Source of the DNA: Proteinivorax tanatarense
GTDB lineage: Bacteria; Bacillota; Proteinivoracia; Proteinivoracales; Proteinivoracaceae
Length of the DNA: 64,000 nt
Reading direction: 5' to 3'
Assembly (NCBI RefSeq): GCF_040267685.1
Contig: NZ_CP158367.1
Location: 2,728,001 to 2,792,000, forward strand
Shown here: positions 28,494-38,189 of the stretch, piece by piece
Position numbering within the stretch: position 1 is the stretch's first letter
How the letters are laid out: the number at the start of each line of letters is the position of its first letter
Notes under the pieces: generated by a model
The model's input: the letters and a program-made list of their open reading frames with translations, nothing else
The model's database searches: none
What the model was told of the DNA's origin: nothing
Translations under genes and position numbers: made by a program

Positions 28494-29174
28494 TTATATC
28501 TTTCCTCTTTTTTCATCTAATTTTTTTAAATCTGTGATAATTATCTTTTTCCCACGACTTTCTATGATACCCTCCGCTTTTAACTGATTTATTTCATTAG
28601 TGACAGTCACCCTTGAGCATCCTATCAAATCAGCTAGCCTTTGATGGGTTAGGGTAGAACCTATTATTCTTTCTCCTGACTTCTCTATCCCATCTTGTAT
28701 ATATATACGGAAAATAGTATCAGCTAACTTTTCCGTTGCTGTGCTAAAGGCCATATTTGTCATTTGGTACCTTATTATTCTATACTTTCTAACTACACTA
28801 TGCATAAAGTACTTATGTGCTTTTGGATTGTCATTTAGGTATTTATCTAAGAATTCATAATCTAAAAACGAAACTTTAGAATCCTCTATGTTAGTTACAT
28901 AAAACACCTCATCACCGTTCCCAAAATAATTTATTTCTCCAAACACTTCTCCTGGGGCTAATAAGTATAGTATCTTTTCCCCTCCATCGTTACTATAAAA
29001 TGATTTCTGTACATTTCCTTCCACCACTATACAAAATTTTTTAGGGACAAACTCTATAATCTCTCCTCTTTTGTAATCCTTTATAGAGCCTTTTTGACTT
29101 AGATCCAGAAAAAAATTCCTCATTAATTCTTGTTTTTTCTTATCAAATAATTTTCTATAATCATTTTCCATCAC
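28494..29174 (-). CDS. Crp/Fnr-family transcriptional regulator
   Basis: A 226-aa regulator with an N-terminal cyclic-nucleotide-binding-like beta barrel (about 25-125; LLAPGEVFGEINYFG), a dimerisation helix and a C-terminal HTH (about 165-215; LTHQRLADLIGCSRVTVTNEINQL). No N-terminal Fnr-type cysteine cluster is visible, so it is not an obvious oxygen sensor. It lies next to the hydrogenase genes on the same strand, 360 bp downstream of them behind a terminator, so it has its own promoter. Control of the hydrogen module is possible but unproven. Confidence 0.85.
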   Translation of the reverse strand: MMENDYRKLFDKKKQELMRNFFLDLSQKGSIKDYKRGEIIEFVPKKFCIVVEGNVQKSFYSNDGGEKILYLLAPGEVFGEINYFGNGDEVFYVTNIEDSKVSFLDYEFLDKYLNDNPKAHKYFMHSVVRKYRIIRYQMTNMAFSTATEKLADTIFRIYIQDGIEKSGERIIGSTLTHQRLADLIGCSRVTVTNEINQLKAEGIIESRGKKIIITDLKKLDEKRGKI

Positions 29175-29493
29175 TTTGCCCCCAATATGCCTTATTATGT
29201 AATTAACTTTTCTACTCTTATTTTATCAATAAACTATATTAAACTCCATCAATGAAAGAACATTTTACTAAAGCTCAAAACTTCCACAGTTTACTACTCT
29301 GCAGTGTTAGCTGACTTTATGCTTATCTTAAATGAAGAAAGAGTAAATTTGACCTGGTATTTACCTACTGTACACCCAATACTTTTAACTTTCAAGTTTT
29401 TACCGTCTCTACATTAATATTTCTTATTCTAAGTTAACATTTATTCGTAATAGCTAGTCTAAACATGATAAAAATTGCTTATTGAGCAAAAAA
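29175..29493. other. intergenic region upstream of the Crp/Fnr gene
   Basis: About 320 bp without a gene. It should contain the promoter of the regulator. ATCAAT occurs twice (near 29226 and 29249), reminiscent of Crp/Fnr half-sites but not in a proper palindrome. I see no other feature. Confidence 0.4.
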
Positions 29494-29521
29494 AGCTGCC
29501 TTACTTAATTATCAGGCAGCT
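29494..29521 (-). terminator. terminator of the hydrogenase operon
   Basis: AGCTGCC/GGCAGCT stem followed on the minus strand by a T7 run, 14 bp past the hydrogenase stop. Confidence 0.85.
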
Positions 29522-29534
29522 CTTATAAAAATAA

Positions 29535-30989
29535 TTAAAATTTTCTATGAAAATCTATCTCCTCTACATCAAAAACTCTTAAGGAGGACTGTGTATCTGG
29601 CTCTAATGCTAGTTTTCCATATTTGTCTACTTCCCTTTTATCCTTAGGTCCATGACTTAAAGAAGCAGCTCCGCCAATACAGCCACCCTTACAAGCCATT
29701 CCTTCAATAAATGTGTTGTCACAACGGTTGAATTTAAGTTTTTTTAGGGTCTTATCACATTCATCTATTCCATCACAACTTATGGGATTAAAAGGAACTT
29801 CAAGCTCTTTTTCCTTAATAATATTCTTAACTGCCTCTGTAAGCCCCCCAGAACGAGCAAATATCCTCCCATAAAAAGAAGCATTATCCAATAACCCTTC
29901 TTCTAGCTTTTGTAATTCAATCCCCTGTGAATCAATCATAGCTGCCAATTCTTCAAAGGTTAACACAAAATCTGTATCACCTTTAAGGTCCGGCTGCTGT
30001 ATCTCCATTTTTTTAGCTGTACAAGGGCCAATAAACACCACTTTTCCATCTGGGTCTAAATTCTTTATAAGCCTCGAAACTGCTATCATAGGTGAAACCA
30101 TGGTGGATATATTATCTTTAAGCTGTGGATATTCATTTAAAATGTATTGAACAAAGGAAGGACAACAGGAGCTGGTAATAGTATCTTTAGCTTCAATGTT
30201 TTCTGCATATTCTTCCGTTTCCTTAACAGCTACCATATCAGCACCTAAAGCCACCTCAATTACGTCATGAAACCCTAACTTCTTTATACCCGTTACTACT
30301 TGCCCAATACTTGCATACGTAAACTGACTGGAAATAGCCGGTGCCATAATTGCATAAACTTTATTTTTGCCATCGGCTTTTTTTAATAACTTAATAACAT
30401 CAGTTATATAGGACTTATCCATTATTGCCCCAAAGGGACATTGATATACACAGGCCCCACATTGAATACATTTTTCATCATCAATTACAGCTTTTTTTTC
30501 TTCGTTAATACTCAGCGCTCCCACATTACATGCCCTCTTACATGGCCTCATCACGTCAACAATAGCATTGTAAGGACATACATCCTTGCATTTGCCACAT
30601 TCTATACACTTCTGCCCATCTATTTTAGCCCGATGGTGGACAAACTCTATGGCTCCTACTGGACAAGCAGAAATACAACGATGGGCTAGGCATCCCCTAC
30701 ATGCTTCTGTCACAACATAGCGAGTTGCAAAACATTCATCACATGCTTCATCTATTACTTCAATATTGTTGTTATTTTCTGCACTCCCTCCCAAAGCAAG
30801 CTTTATTCTTTCTAAAGTAACAACCCTTTCTTTGTGAATACAGCATCTAATCCTAGGTTCTGGACCTGGATCAATTACTTTAGGAATATTGGTAAGTTTC
30901 CTCTCTAGCTCCCCCATAAAAGCAGCTTTAGAAACTTCTTTAAGCACCTCATACTTCATCTCTTGAACTTTATTTTCAAATTTTCTCAT
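29535..30989 (-). CDS. monomeric [FeFe] hydrogenase, group B-like
   Basis: A 484-aa protein for reversible H2/proton conversion with ferredoxin-type partners. Several 4Fe-4S clusters are indicated by cysteine-rich stretches at about 97-109, 128-139 (CIECGKCKDVCP) and 174-185 (CIQCGACVYQCP). The H-cluster domain has L1 TSSCCPSF (272-279), L2 FIGPCTAKK (319-327) and L3 EGMACKGGCIGG (429-440), so all cluster-binding cysteines are present. L2 has Gly-Pro-Cys where standard enzymes have Met-Pro-Cys, typical of group B. It is last in the hydrogen operon. No maturases (hydE/F/G) are in the window. Confidence 0.88.
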   Translation of the reverse strand: MRKFENKVQEMKYEVLKEVSKAAFMGELERKLTNIPKVIDPGPEPRIRCCIHKERVVTLERIKLALGGSAENNNNIEVIDEACDECFATRYVVTEACRGCLAHRCISACPVGAIEFVHHRAKIDGQKCIECGKCKDVCPYNAIVDVMRPCKRACNVGALSINEEKKAVIDDEKCIQCGACVYQCPFGAIMDKSYITDVIKLLKKADGKNKVYAIMAPAISSQFTYASIGQVVTGIKKLGFHDVIEVALGADMVAVKETEEYAENIEAKDTITSSCCPSFVQYILNEYPQLKDNISTMVSPMIAVSRLIKNLDPDGKVVFIGPCTAKKMEIQQPDLKGDTDFVLTFEELAAMIDSQGIELQKLEEGLLDNASFYGRIFARSGGLTEAVKNIIKEKELEVPFNPISCDGIDECDKTLKKLKFNRCDNTFIEGMACKGGCIGGAASLSHGPKDKREVDKYGKLALEPDTQSSLRVFDVEEIDFHRKF

Positions 30990-31025
30990 TTTACCCCTTC
31001 CTCTCCAGTTTAACTATGCTGCCCT

Positions 31026-31265
31026 TTATAAAACTTGTTTTTCTAAAAACTCTTCTACTTTTTCTTCTGTTAGAGAGTGTACAGGACCATCATCAATTTT
31101 TACTGATACAGCTTTTGTACATTCCCCCAGGCAAAAAGCTGCTTTAAGCTCTACTTTATCCTCCAACTTCTTATCCTCTAGTAATTTTTCAAACTTATTA
31201 ATTACTCCATAAGCTCCTTTTAAGTGACATGCACTTCCAATACACACATTTATGGTTTTCATCAA
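31026..31265 (-). CDS. thioredoxin-like [2Fe-2S] ferredoxin (NuoE-like)
   Basis: A 79-aa single-domain protein with four cysteines, C8, C13, C45 and C49 (C-x4-C and C-x3-C), the pattern of NuoE/HydC-type thioredoxin-fold [2Fe-2S] proteins. It lies 36 bp upstream of the [FeFe] hydrogenase and is likely its electron partner or part of the adjacent sensory chain. Confidence 0.85.
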   Translation of the reverse strand: MMKTINVCIGSACHLKGAYGVINKFEKLLEDKKLEDKVELKAAFCLGECTKAVSVKIDDGPVHSLTEEKVEEFLEKQVL

Positions 31266-31395
31266 TATTCCCCCATTCCTTTTTAATAATAATCGCTTGT
31301 AATACTACACAAGCACTTGGTAAAACAGCATTATTTATAAATAATTTAAAAGTCCCCCAAATACCTAGGGTAATATCATTTTTGAGTTACCGATT

Positions 31396-32565
31396 TTAAT
31401 AATATTCAATAGAAACTTTTTTCCCCATACTTTCTAGCTGTTTAACTATATTTTTAATAACTTGAATTTTTATACCTAAGTTAGGCAAATCAGGGTTTTG
31501 ATGGGCTGGATTAATCGCCTGACCCACATAAAAATTAACATGAGTGCAATCTTCTATAAATATCTTTGTTAACAACGAAGCTCCATCTTTAGACTTTAAA
31601 TTCCAAGCTGACTCTTTTAAATGAGTATCAACCAGGTATTCTTCCATATTGCTCAATACTTTGGTTAATGTGAGTACCCCTTCGGTAACTAAATCTAAAC
31701 CTTCTATTTTTGCTATTGGGGGCACATCTTCTGTCCCAGTCTTAAAGTCAACATTTATCTTTTCACCAGTTTCTCTACTTATAATGTTAGCTGCAGTTCC
31801 TCCACAAACTATTTTTTTCCCTTTAGATTGTAAAAACTTCTGTACCAGTTCGCAGTCATCTTTTTTATTTTTCGGAGGGCCAGAAAAAACTTGCAAAATT
31901 TCAGGTTGCCGCATTTTAATCACAACTGCTGATGTATCATCTCCTGGCTCTTGATTATATAAAAAGTTTGAAGTATCTATAAGCCTTTTGGATATTACCT
32001 TAGCACATTTTTCAATCTTTGATTGCTTAATTACATACTCAGCTACATTTTCCCATTTCCACCCTAAGTTGAGCACTCCCCCTACTCCTGCATGTATAGC
32101 ACCATCACTTACAAGTATCAAAGTATCCCCTTTTTTTAACTGAGTCTCACTTTCTATAATTTTTTTATCGTGTATTACTCTCTCTTTTTTACTTAATTCA
32201 ACTAGTCTACCGTTTCTGATAAAGAAAATCGGCGGGTTGTCGTATTCAACAATATGCGCCTTACCCGTTTTAGAAATCTTTAAAATCGCAAAAGTTGAAT
32301 AGGCTAGTTTTCGCACACTGCAAACCGGTAATGTGCTGGCGATAGTTTCTATGGTCTCATAAATGCTAGCTCCCCCTTTTAGCATAGTGCCCGCTATTTT
32401 GGTAGTCATAGTAGCTAAAATATTCGCCTTTACTCCGCTTCCCAAACCATCAGCTAATATAATTATTGTGTTATCTTCATTTTCTATAATTTCAACATTA
32501 TCGCCGCACAACTCCTCATTTTTTTTATTTATGCTGTCATAAGCATAGTCCAAAAAGAAATCCAT
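31396..32565 (-). CDS. SpoIIE-type PP2C serine phosphatase
   Basis: A 389-aa protein with an N-terminal PP2C/SpoIIE phosphatase domain (about 1-215), including metal-binding D in ILADGLGSGVKA and VSDGAIHAGVG, and D-D-T-S in PGDDTSAVV. A second domain of about 170 residues follows that I cannot name. The start directly abuts the stop of the sensory hydrogenase gene (0 bp gap). The context indicates the output enzyme of a hydrogen-sensing pathway, removing phosphate from an unknown protein. Confidence 0.87.
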   Translation of the reverse strand: MDFFLDYAYDSINKKNEELCGDNVEIIENEDNTIIILADGLGSGVKANILATMTTKIAGTMLKGGASIYETIETIASTLPVCSVRKLAYSTFAILKISKTGKAHIVEYDNPPIFFIRNGRLVELSKKERVIHDKKIIESETQLKKGDTLILVSDGAIHAGVGGVLNLGWKWENVAEYVIKQSKIEKCAKVISKRLIDTSNFLYNQEPGDDTSAVVIKMRQPEILQVFSGPPKNKKDDCELVQKFLQSKGKKIVCGGTAANIISRETGEKINVDFKTGTEDVPPIAKIEGLDLVTEGVLTLTKVLSNMEEYLVDTHLKESAWNLKSKDGASLLTKIFIEDCTHVNFYVGQAINPAHQNPDLPNLGIKIQVIKNIVKQLESMGKKVSIEYY

Positions 32566-34275
32566 CTATTCATCCCCCCGCTCCTCAACAACTATATCTT
32601 TTAACTTTGTTAAAGCAACTTTTGTTTCTGCTGTAGTTTCACCTAAAAGACCAGCAATTTCTTGTGCAACTCGCATTTGTTTATCAATAACACTTTGAGC
32701 AACATTTAACGTATTTTCTTTTACCCTAATTAGCTCTTCTTTATTTTTTTCAGCGGAAGTTACATCTGTCATTATAGTCATTAGTATTCTTTCTTCCTTG
32801 AGATATATAATATTGGCTATTAATATAACGCCATATTGAGAGTACTCTATCTTTTTCCCAATAAGATTAGTTTTTGTTTGCACAACCTCTTTAAATATGC
32901 TTTCATCTATTACGTTGCCAATTCTCTGCCCTTTTATCTTATCAGCCTTTATATTAAACGTTATTTCTGAAGAAGGATTGAATTCTTTTACTATTAAATC
33001 AAAATCAACCATAAAAATAGCGTTTGGACTATGGTCAAAAATAACATTTTTTAGACTCTCTGCTTTAGAACGCATGAAAGGCAAACACATGTTGACATGT
33101 GAACTCCCCCTTAAAATTGACTCTGCCAGTTCTCTGCATGTACCATAACCACAAGCGTTACAATTTAACTCATCCTCCACTTTGTTTTTACCCATACTCT
33201 TTAGTACACCCTCAACTTGTTCATTAGAGTATTCATGCTGCTCAACCTTTTTAGCCGATTCTTTTTTATTAATATTAATTTCTCCAGCAAATTCACTTTG
33301 TTGATTTTCTTGACTACAACTGCTATTAGTAATATAATCCTTAACCCGCTTTTTTCTAACATGATAACTTGTCGCATCTTTAGGCATACCCGTTCCATCA
33401 ATACACCCTCCAGAGCAAGATAACATCTCCAAAAAAAGGCCCTCTAACTCTCCTTTTTTTATACTCTCCAATATTTCTTTACAGCGCTCTACACCAGTCA
33501 CAACAAGTTTTTCATACTCTTTATTTTTCTCTTTTGATAACTTAATCCTACAAGCTATTAATTTCCCTTTGTCCTTCCCCTTGCCATCAAAGTCCATGGG
33601 ATCAACTTTGGACAAATCTATGGATCGTTCTTCAAACCACTTCTTTAACTCCACAAAGGTAAGAACAGAGTCTATTACCCCTGTATACTGCTCCTCTTTT
33701 GCCTCTACCTTTTTTGCAATGCATGGCCCAATAAACACAACATACACATCTTCACCATATTTCTTGCGTATCATTTTCCCATGGGCAATCATAGGTGATA
33801 CTACAGGAATCATATATTCTTTTAATTCGGGATAGTACTTTTCAACCAAGTAGTTGGTAGCAGGACAACTTGTCGAAATCAAGTTTTTTCGTTCAGATTC
33901 TTTTGTATATTTTTCATATTCATTTATTACAATATCAGCACCAACTGCTGTTTCTTCTACTGCATAAAAACCTAGCTCTTTTAAAGCAGCAACAATTTGT
34001 TTTCCTTCATTTAAAGAAAAGGCACCAGGAAAAGAGGGAGCTAAACTTGCTATAACCTTTTTATCAGATGATAATGCTTTTTGTACTTCTTTTACTTTAT
34101 CCTTAATATATAAACCCTCTCGGTCGCAAGCAACATAGCATTCACCACATGATATACAGCGAATTTCATCGTTTTCTTGTCGATTCCCAAAAACAGATAT
34201 TGCTTTTGGTTCACATACCCGAATACATTTATAACAATTAACACATTTATCTTCAGAAAAACTTATAAATTTCAT
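32566..34275 (-). CDS. sensory [FeFe] hydrogenase with PAS domain (HydS-like, group C)
   Basis: A 569-aa protein with two 4Fe-4S ferredoxin motifs (11-23 and 40-51), then an H-cluster domain with L1 STSCPATN (one cysteine instead of two), L2 FIGPCIAKK (about 181-189) and L3 EMLSCSGGCIDG (about 283-294). A further four-cysteine Fe-S motif (C-N-A-C-G-Y-G-T-C, about 369-397), a PAS domain (about 405-515) and a C-terminal helix follow. The altered L1 and the PAS domain mark it as a sensor rather than a catalytic enzyme. It is first in the operon and abuts the phosphatase gene. Confidence 0.88.
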   Translation of the reverse strand: MKFISFSEDKCVNCYKCIRVCEPKAISVFGNRQENDEIRCISCGECYVACDREGLYIKDKVKEVQKALSSDKKVIASLAPSFPGAFSLNEGKQIVAALKELGFYAVEETAVGADIVINEYEKYTKESERKNLISTSCPATNYLVEKYYPELKEYMIPVVSPMIAHGKMIRKKYGEDVYVVFIGPCIAKKVEAKEEQYTGVIDSVLTFVELKKWFEERSIDLSKVDPMDFDGKGKDKGKLIACRIKLSKEKNKEYEKLVVTGVERCKEILESIKKGELEGLFLEMLSCSGGCIDGTGMPKDATSYHVRKKRVKDYITNSSCSQENQQSEFAGEININKKESAKKVEQHEYSNEQVEGVLKSMGKNKVEDELNCNACGYGTCRELAESILRGSSHVNMCLPFMRSKAESLKNVIFDHSPNAIFMVDFDLIVKEFNPSSEITFNIKADKIKGQRIGNVIDESIFKEVVQTKTNLIGKKIEYSQYGVILIANIIYLKEERILMTIMTDVTSAEKNKEELIRVKENTLNVAQSVIDKQMRVAQEIAGLLGETTAETKVALTKLKDIVVEERGDE

Positions 34276-34377
34276 CCTCTCACCCCTTTGTTATTTTTTT
34301 CGCATACTAAGTATATTATAACTTATTTTATTTACAAAGCCAACCATAACTTAAAAGTCAGAACAGTTAGAAAAAAT

Positions 34378-34422
34378 AAAGAAGGTCTTTTAAACTCTCT
34401 TTTCAAGTTTAAGACCTTCTTT
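34378..34422. terminator. terminator of ptsH-ptsI
   Basis: AAAGAAGGTCTT and AAGACCTTCTTT arms with a T-run on the minus strand, 10 bp past the ptsI stop. Confidence 0.85.
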
Positions 34423-34432
34423 ATAATATAAA

Positions 34433-36133
34433 CTAAATATTGGATATAACATTACCTAAATACTCTTCTATTTCTTTTGCTGTTTTCATACTTAGCACTT
34501 TTTCTTTAATCTCTTTTGCTTCTTTTGTGGTCAATTTAGAAATCAGCTCTCTCGCAGGCAATATAGCTGATGGACTCATAGAAAACTCATCTAAACCCGC
34601 CCCCAGTAAAAAGGGTATCATCTTTAAATCACCAGCAGCCTCTCCGCACATACCAGTCCAGATCTTGTTTTTATGGCCATTAGCAATGGTCATGTTTATT
34701 AACTTCAACACAGCTGGATTAAAAGGTGAGTACAAGTGAGAAATCTTTTCGTTCATTCTATCAACAGCCACAGTATATTGAATAAGATCATTGGTCCCTA
34801 TAGAGAAAAAGTCTACCTCTTTAGCTAAAGCATCACTATTTATGGCTGCTGCAGGAATCTCTATCATTATTCCCACTTCAAAATCTCTATACTCTATCCC
34901 TTCTGCTTTTAACTGACATCTAACTTCCTCTAAAATATCGTTAGCCTCTTTTATCTCTTCTAATGATGAGACCATTGGGTACATTACCTTTAAATTGCCG
35001 AATTTACTAGCCCTTAAAAGTGCTCTAAGTTGAGTCTTAAACATACTTATGTTATCTAAACATATTCTTAACGCCCTATATCCTAGAAAAGGGTTCATTT
35101 CTTTGGGCATGTTTAGATATGGTATTTCTTTATCACCACCGATATCTAAAGTTCGTATAACTACTGGCTTATCCCCCATCTTTTCCAAAACTTCCTTATA
35201 GCTTTCGTATTGCTCATCTTCTGTGGGAGATACATCTCTATCCATATATAAAAACTCCGTCCGATATAACCCTATCCCTTCTGCACCATTTGCTAAAACA
35301 TGCTCCATATCCTGAGGAGATCCTATATTGGCAGCCAACTCAACTACAAGCCCATCTTTAGTTTTGGACTGCTGATCGATATATTTATTTAACTTTCTCT
35401 TTTCTTCTATAAACTGTTTTTGCTTCAGTTTATATTCCTCAATTTGATCCTGACTAGGATTTACAACAACCTTGCAACCTACCGCATCTAAAATTAAAAC
35501 ATCACCGTTTTTTACTTTATCAGTAATATCTACGGCCCCAACAATAGCTGGTATTTCAAGATTTCTAGCCATAATAGCAGTGTGGGATGTGCTCCCTCCT
35601 ACGTTTGTGATAAAACCTGATACTTTTTCCTTGTCCATAGAAGCAGTGTCCGATGGTGCTAAATCATCGGCAACTATTATAACTTTTTCGGACAAGTTGC
35701 TCAAATTCTGGTTGCTAACCCCTAAAAGGTGCCCTAAAACCCTATTAGAAACATCTTTAATATCGGCAGCTCTTTCTTTCATATACTCATCTTCCATGGT
35801 TTCAAAAATAGCAACAAAGTTGTCTACAGTGGATTTTAGTGCGAATTCGGCGCTCACCTTGCTATCGTTAATCTTATCTTTTACAGCCTTTATAAGCTCA
35901 GGATCATTTAACACTAAAAGATGAGCACCAAATATATCAGCGCTTTCTTTCCCCATTTTATTTTCCGTGTCCTCTTTAATTTCCTCTATTTCTCTTTGAG
36001 CCTTAAAAACAGCATTTTCAAACCTTTGTTGTTCCACCTCTACATTTTCGATAAATTTTTCTTTTACAGTTAAATCCCCTTTGCTGTATACCAATACTTT
36101 AGCAATAGCTATACCTTGGGATGCTGCATACAT
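34433..36133 (-). CDS. ptsI: phosphoenolpyruvate-protein phosphotransferase (enzyme I)
   Basis: General PTS enzyme I, which autophosphorylates from PEP and passes phosphate to HPr. At 566 aa it has the usual length. The phospho-histidine is in GGSTSHTAIMAR (about H184), and the PEP-binding TIM barrel has GIGLYRTEFLYMDR, R-A-L-R-I-C-L and the late cysteine in WTGMCGEAAGD. It lies 14 bp after ptsH. No enzyme II gene is in the window. Confidence 0.96.
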   Translation of the reverse strand: MYAASQGIAIAKVLVYSKGDLTVKEKFIENVEVEQQRFENAVFKAQREIEEIKEDTENKMGKESADIFGAHLLVLNDPELIKAVKDKINDSKVSAEFALKSTVDNFVAIFETMEDEYMKERAADIKDVSNRVLGHLLGVSNQNLSNLSEKVIIVADDLAPSDTASMDKEKVSGFITNVGGSTSHTAIMARNLEIPAIVGAVDITDKVKNGDVLILDAVGCKVVVNPSQDQIEEYKLKQKQFIEEKRKLNKYIDQQSKTKDGLVVELAANIGSPQDMEHVLANGAEGIGLYRTEFLYMDRDVSPTEDEQYESYKEVLEKMGDKPVVIRTLDIGGDKEIPYLNMPKEMNPFLGYRALRICLDNISMFKTQLRALLRASKFGNLKVMYPMVSSLEEIKEANDILEEVRCQLKAEGIEYRDFEVGIMIEIPAAAINSDALAKEVDFFSIGTNDLIQYTVAVDRMNEKISHLYSPFNPAVLKLINMTIANGHKNKIWTGMCGEAAGDLKMIPFLLGAGLDEFSMSPSAILPARELISKLTTKEAKEIKEKVLSMKTAKEIEEYLGNVISNI

Positions 36134-36147
36134 ATGCTTTACACCAC

Positions 36148-36411
36148 CTATTCACCAAATTTTTTATCTATAAGTTCCTTTAAAGCGTTTAAAGCCTCTT
36201 TTTCGTCATCCCCATCAGCTTTTATTGTAAGTTCTGACCCTTTTCCTGCTCCTAAAGACATAATGCCCATTATACTTTTTGCATTTACTTCTTTATCATC
36301 TTTTACTACCGTTATCTCTGCCTCAAACTTTCCAGCTTCCTTTACAAAAAGTGAGGCAGGTCGAGCGTGTAAACCACTTTCATTTATTACTTTTACTTTA
36401 ATTTCTTGCAT
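36148..36411 (-). CDS. ptsH: phosphocarrier protein HPr
   Basis: An 87-aa HPr with the phospho-acceptor H15 in SGLHARPAS and the regulatory serine S46 in AKSIMGIMSL, so both PTS transfer and HPr kinase/CcpA-type regulation are possible. It is the first gene of the ptsHI pair, with AGGAGGAA upstream. Confidence 0.96.
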   Translation of the reverse strand: MQEIKVKVINESGLHARPASLFVKEAGKFEAEITVVKDDKEVNAKSIMGIMSLGAGKGSELTIKADGDDEKEALNALKELIDKKFGE

Positions 36412-36749
36412 TTATATATTCCTCCTTTAATGGTTGATGAGACAATCCTCATCTTATTATTAGTTTAATATTTCTACGTAAGCCACTTTTGCTCCTTTTA
36501 TAATAACCTTTTTCCGTTCAAACTATTGCCACATTTAGTTAAACTATCTATTGCTTTTTTGGCCTTGTTCTGTTGCTATTTAAATGATATAAATAACCTA
36601 AGAAGGCTCTAAAAAAAATAACATCCCTAAATCAAGTAGTTTATAGTTAGTTTCACTAGCTAATCTACTATCTTAGATGCTACACATTTTATTAATTTAA
36701 GGGGCTTACCCGATTAACATGCGGTAAATATGGCAAAGGAGTGAACACC
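36412..36749. other. divergent intergenic region between ptsH and the PRD regulator
   Basis: About 340 bp that must hold the promoters of both divergent transcripts. I see AT-rich promoter-like segments but no clear operator palindrome or riboswitch. The regulator ribosome binding site AAAGGAG is at 36735-36741. Confidence 0.4.
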
Positions 36750-38126
36750 GTGTTGGATAACCGAAAAACCCAAATACTATGGTATTTGCTTAGCCAAAAT
36801 CAGTATGTAACCCTGACCCAAATAAGCAATAAGTTCAACGTAAGCAAAAGAACAATACAATATGACATAAAATCTATTGACGATTGGTTAAATAACAATA
36901 ACTTTCCTAATCTCAATAAAGTTCCTAACAAAGGAATTGGCTTGAACCTTTCACAGTTTGGGTTAATCAACCTAAAAAAAAGCTTAAATAATCAAATAGA
37001 TAGTTACATCCTTTCCCCCACTGAAAGACATCAAATTATACTTTTCAACATATTAAAGGCTGATACTCCAATAACAATGTTTAAGTTAGGCCTTTTAACA
37101 GATGTTAGTAAAACCACAATCTATAACGATTTAATAGAGATTGAAGGGTGGTTAAAAAATTTTAACCTTAAGCTTATCCGTAAAAAAGGTCAAGGAGTCA
37201 TGATCAGTGGAAATGATGATGATTTCACAAAAGCAATTAACAAACTAATATCCACACTTTCAAAAGAACATTATTTGGTGAAATTAGATAACGACATAAC
37301 AATACACCTAGCTACTATTAAAGACTATTTCCCAGAGATTGATTTGCTTTATATAAAAAAAGAAATTGATAAAGTAGAAAAAAGCTTAAATATCACCTTT
37401 AGCTATGAAGGCTTCTCAAATCTGATTACCCACATTGCTATGGCTATAAAAAGAATTAAATTAAAAAAAGATATCTATATGCCAAAAGATCAACTAAGAC
37501 AGGTAATCCATACAAAAGAATTTACAATAGCAAAGTTGCTAGCTGCTAACTTAAATAAAAGGTACAATATTACTATTCCCGAAGATGAAATAGGCTTTAT
37601 AACCTTTCACTTAATGGGCAACACATATTCTGAAGCCACTGTAAAAAAAGATGGCTCACAAAAAGACAAAAAATTAGCTGGTGTTGTTGACAAAGTTATT
37701 ACATCAGTAGAGAAAAGTTTAAAAACAAACATCTCTCATGATAGCATTTTAAAAGAAAATCTATATAACCATCTTAAAGAGACAATAGTTAGGTTAAAAT
37801 ACTCAAATAATCAAACTAATCCTATGTTATCTGAAATAAAGCGCAAGTATCACGAGACATTTAAAGCTTGCTCTAAAGCTGCCAACTTAATCAATAAAAG
37901 TTATCAAATAAATTTTACCGAACACGAAATAGCGTATCTAACTATGCATTTTTTAGCTGTTTTGGGGCGACAAAGGTTAGAGAAAAATAACAACAATAGC
38001 TCTACTTATAATTTAGAAAAAGTAATGAAAATAATTACAACCTATTGTTCCATTTCAGATATTGATAAACTAAAATCGGAACTGAAGCCATATATAAAAG
38101 AAAGCTGCAATCAGGATTATTCCTAA
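36750..38126 (+). CDS. PRD-domain transcriptional regulator (BglG/MtlR-like)
   Basis: About 458 aa. There are two N-terminal helix-turn-helix domains (YVTLTQISNKFNVSKRTIQY near 20-40; DVSKTTIYNDLIEIEGW near 120) and two PTS regulation domains with conserved histidines (FSNLITHIAMAIKR; FITFHLMGN; IAYLTMHFLAV). It lacks the EIIB/EIIA-like tail of MtlR/LicR. GTG 36750 is preferred over GTG 36741, which is part of the AAAGGAGTG ribosome binding site. It is divergent from ptsHI, and its activity should be set by HPr phosphorylation of the PRDs. Confidence 0.82.
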   Translation: MLDNRKTQILWYLLSQNQYVTLTQISNKFNVSKRTIQYDIKSIDDWLNNNNFPNLNKVPNKGIGLNLSQFGLINLKKSLNNQIDSYILSPTERHQIILFNILKADTPITMFKLGLLTDVSKTTIYNDLIEIEGWLKNFNLKLIRKKGQGVMISGNDDDFTKAINKLISTLSKEHYLVKLDNDITIHLATIKDYFPEIDLLYIKKEIDKVEKSLNITFSYEGFSNLITHIAMAIKRIKLKKDIYMPKDQLRQVIHTKEFTIAKLLAANLNKRYNITIPEDEIGFITFHLMGNTYSEATVKKDGSQKDKKLAGVVDKVITSVEKSLKTNISHDSILKENLYNHLKETIVRLKYSNNQTNPMLSEIKRKYHETFKACSKAANLINKSYQINFTEHEIAYLTMHFLAVLGRQRLEKNNNNSSTYNLEKVMKIITTYCSISDIDKLKSELKPYIKESCNQDYS

Positions 38127-38189
38127 TATTTACAAATTAACCAATTGTGTTATAATTAAGTTAAATATGCAAATAAGGAGTGGATATTT

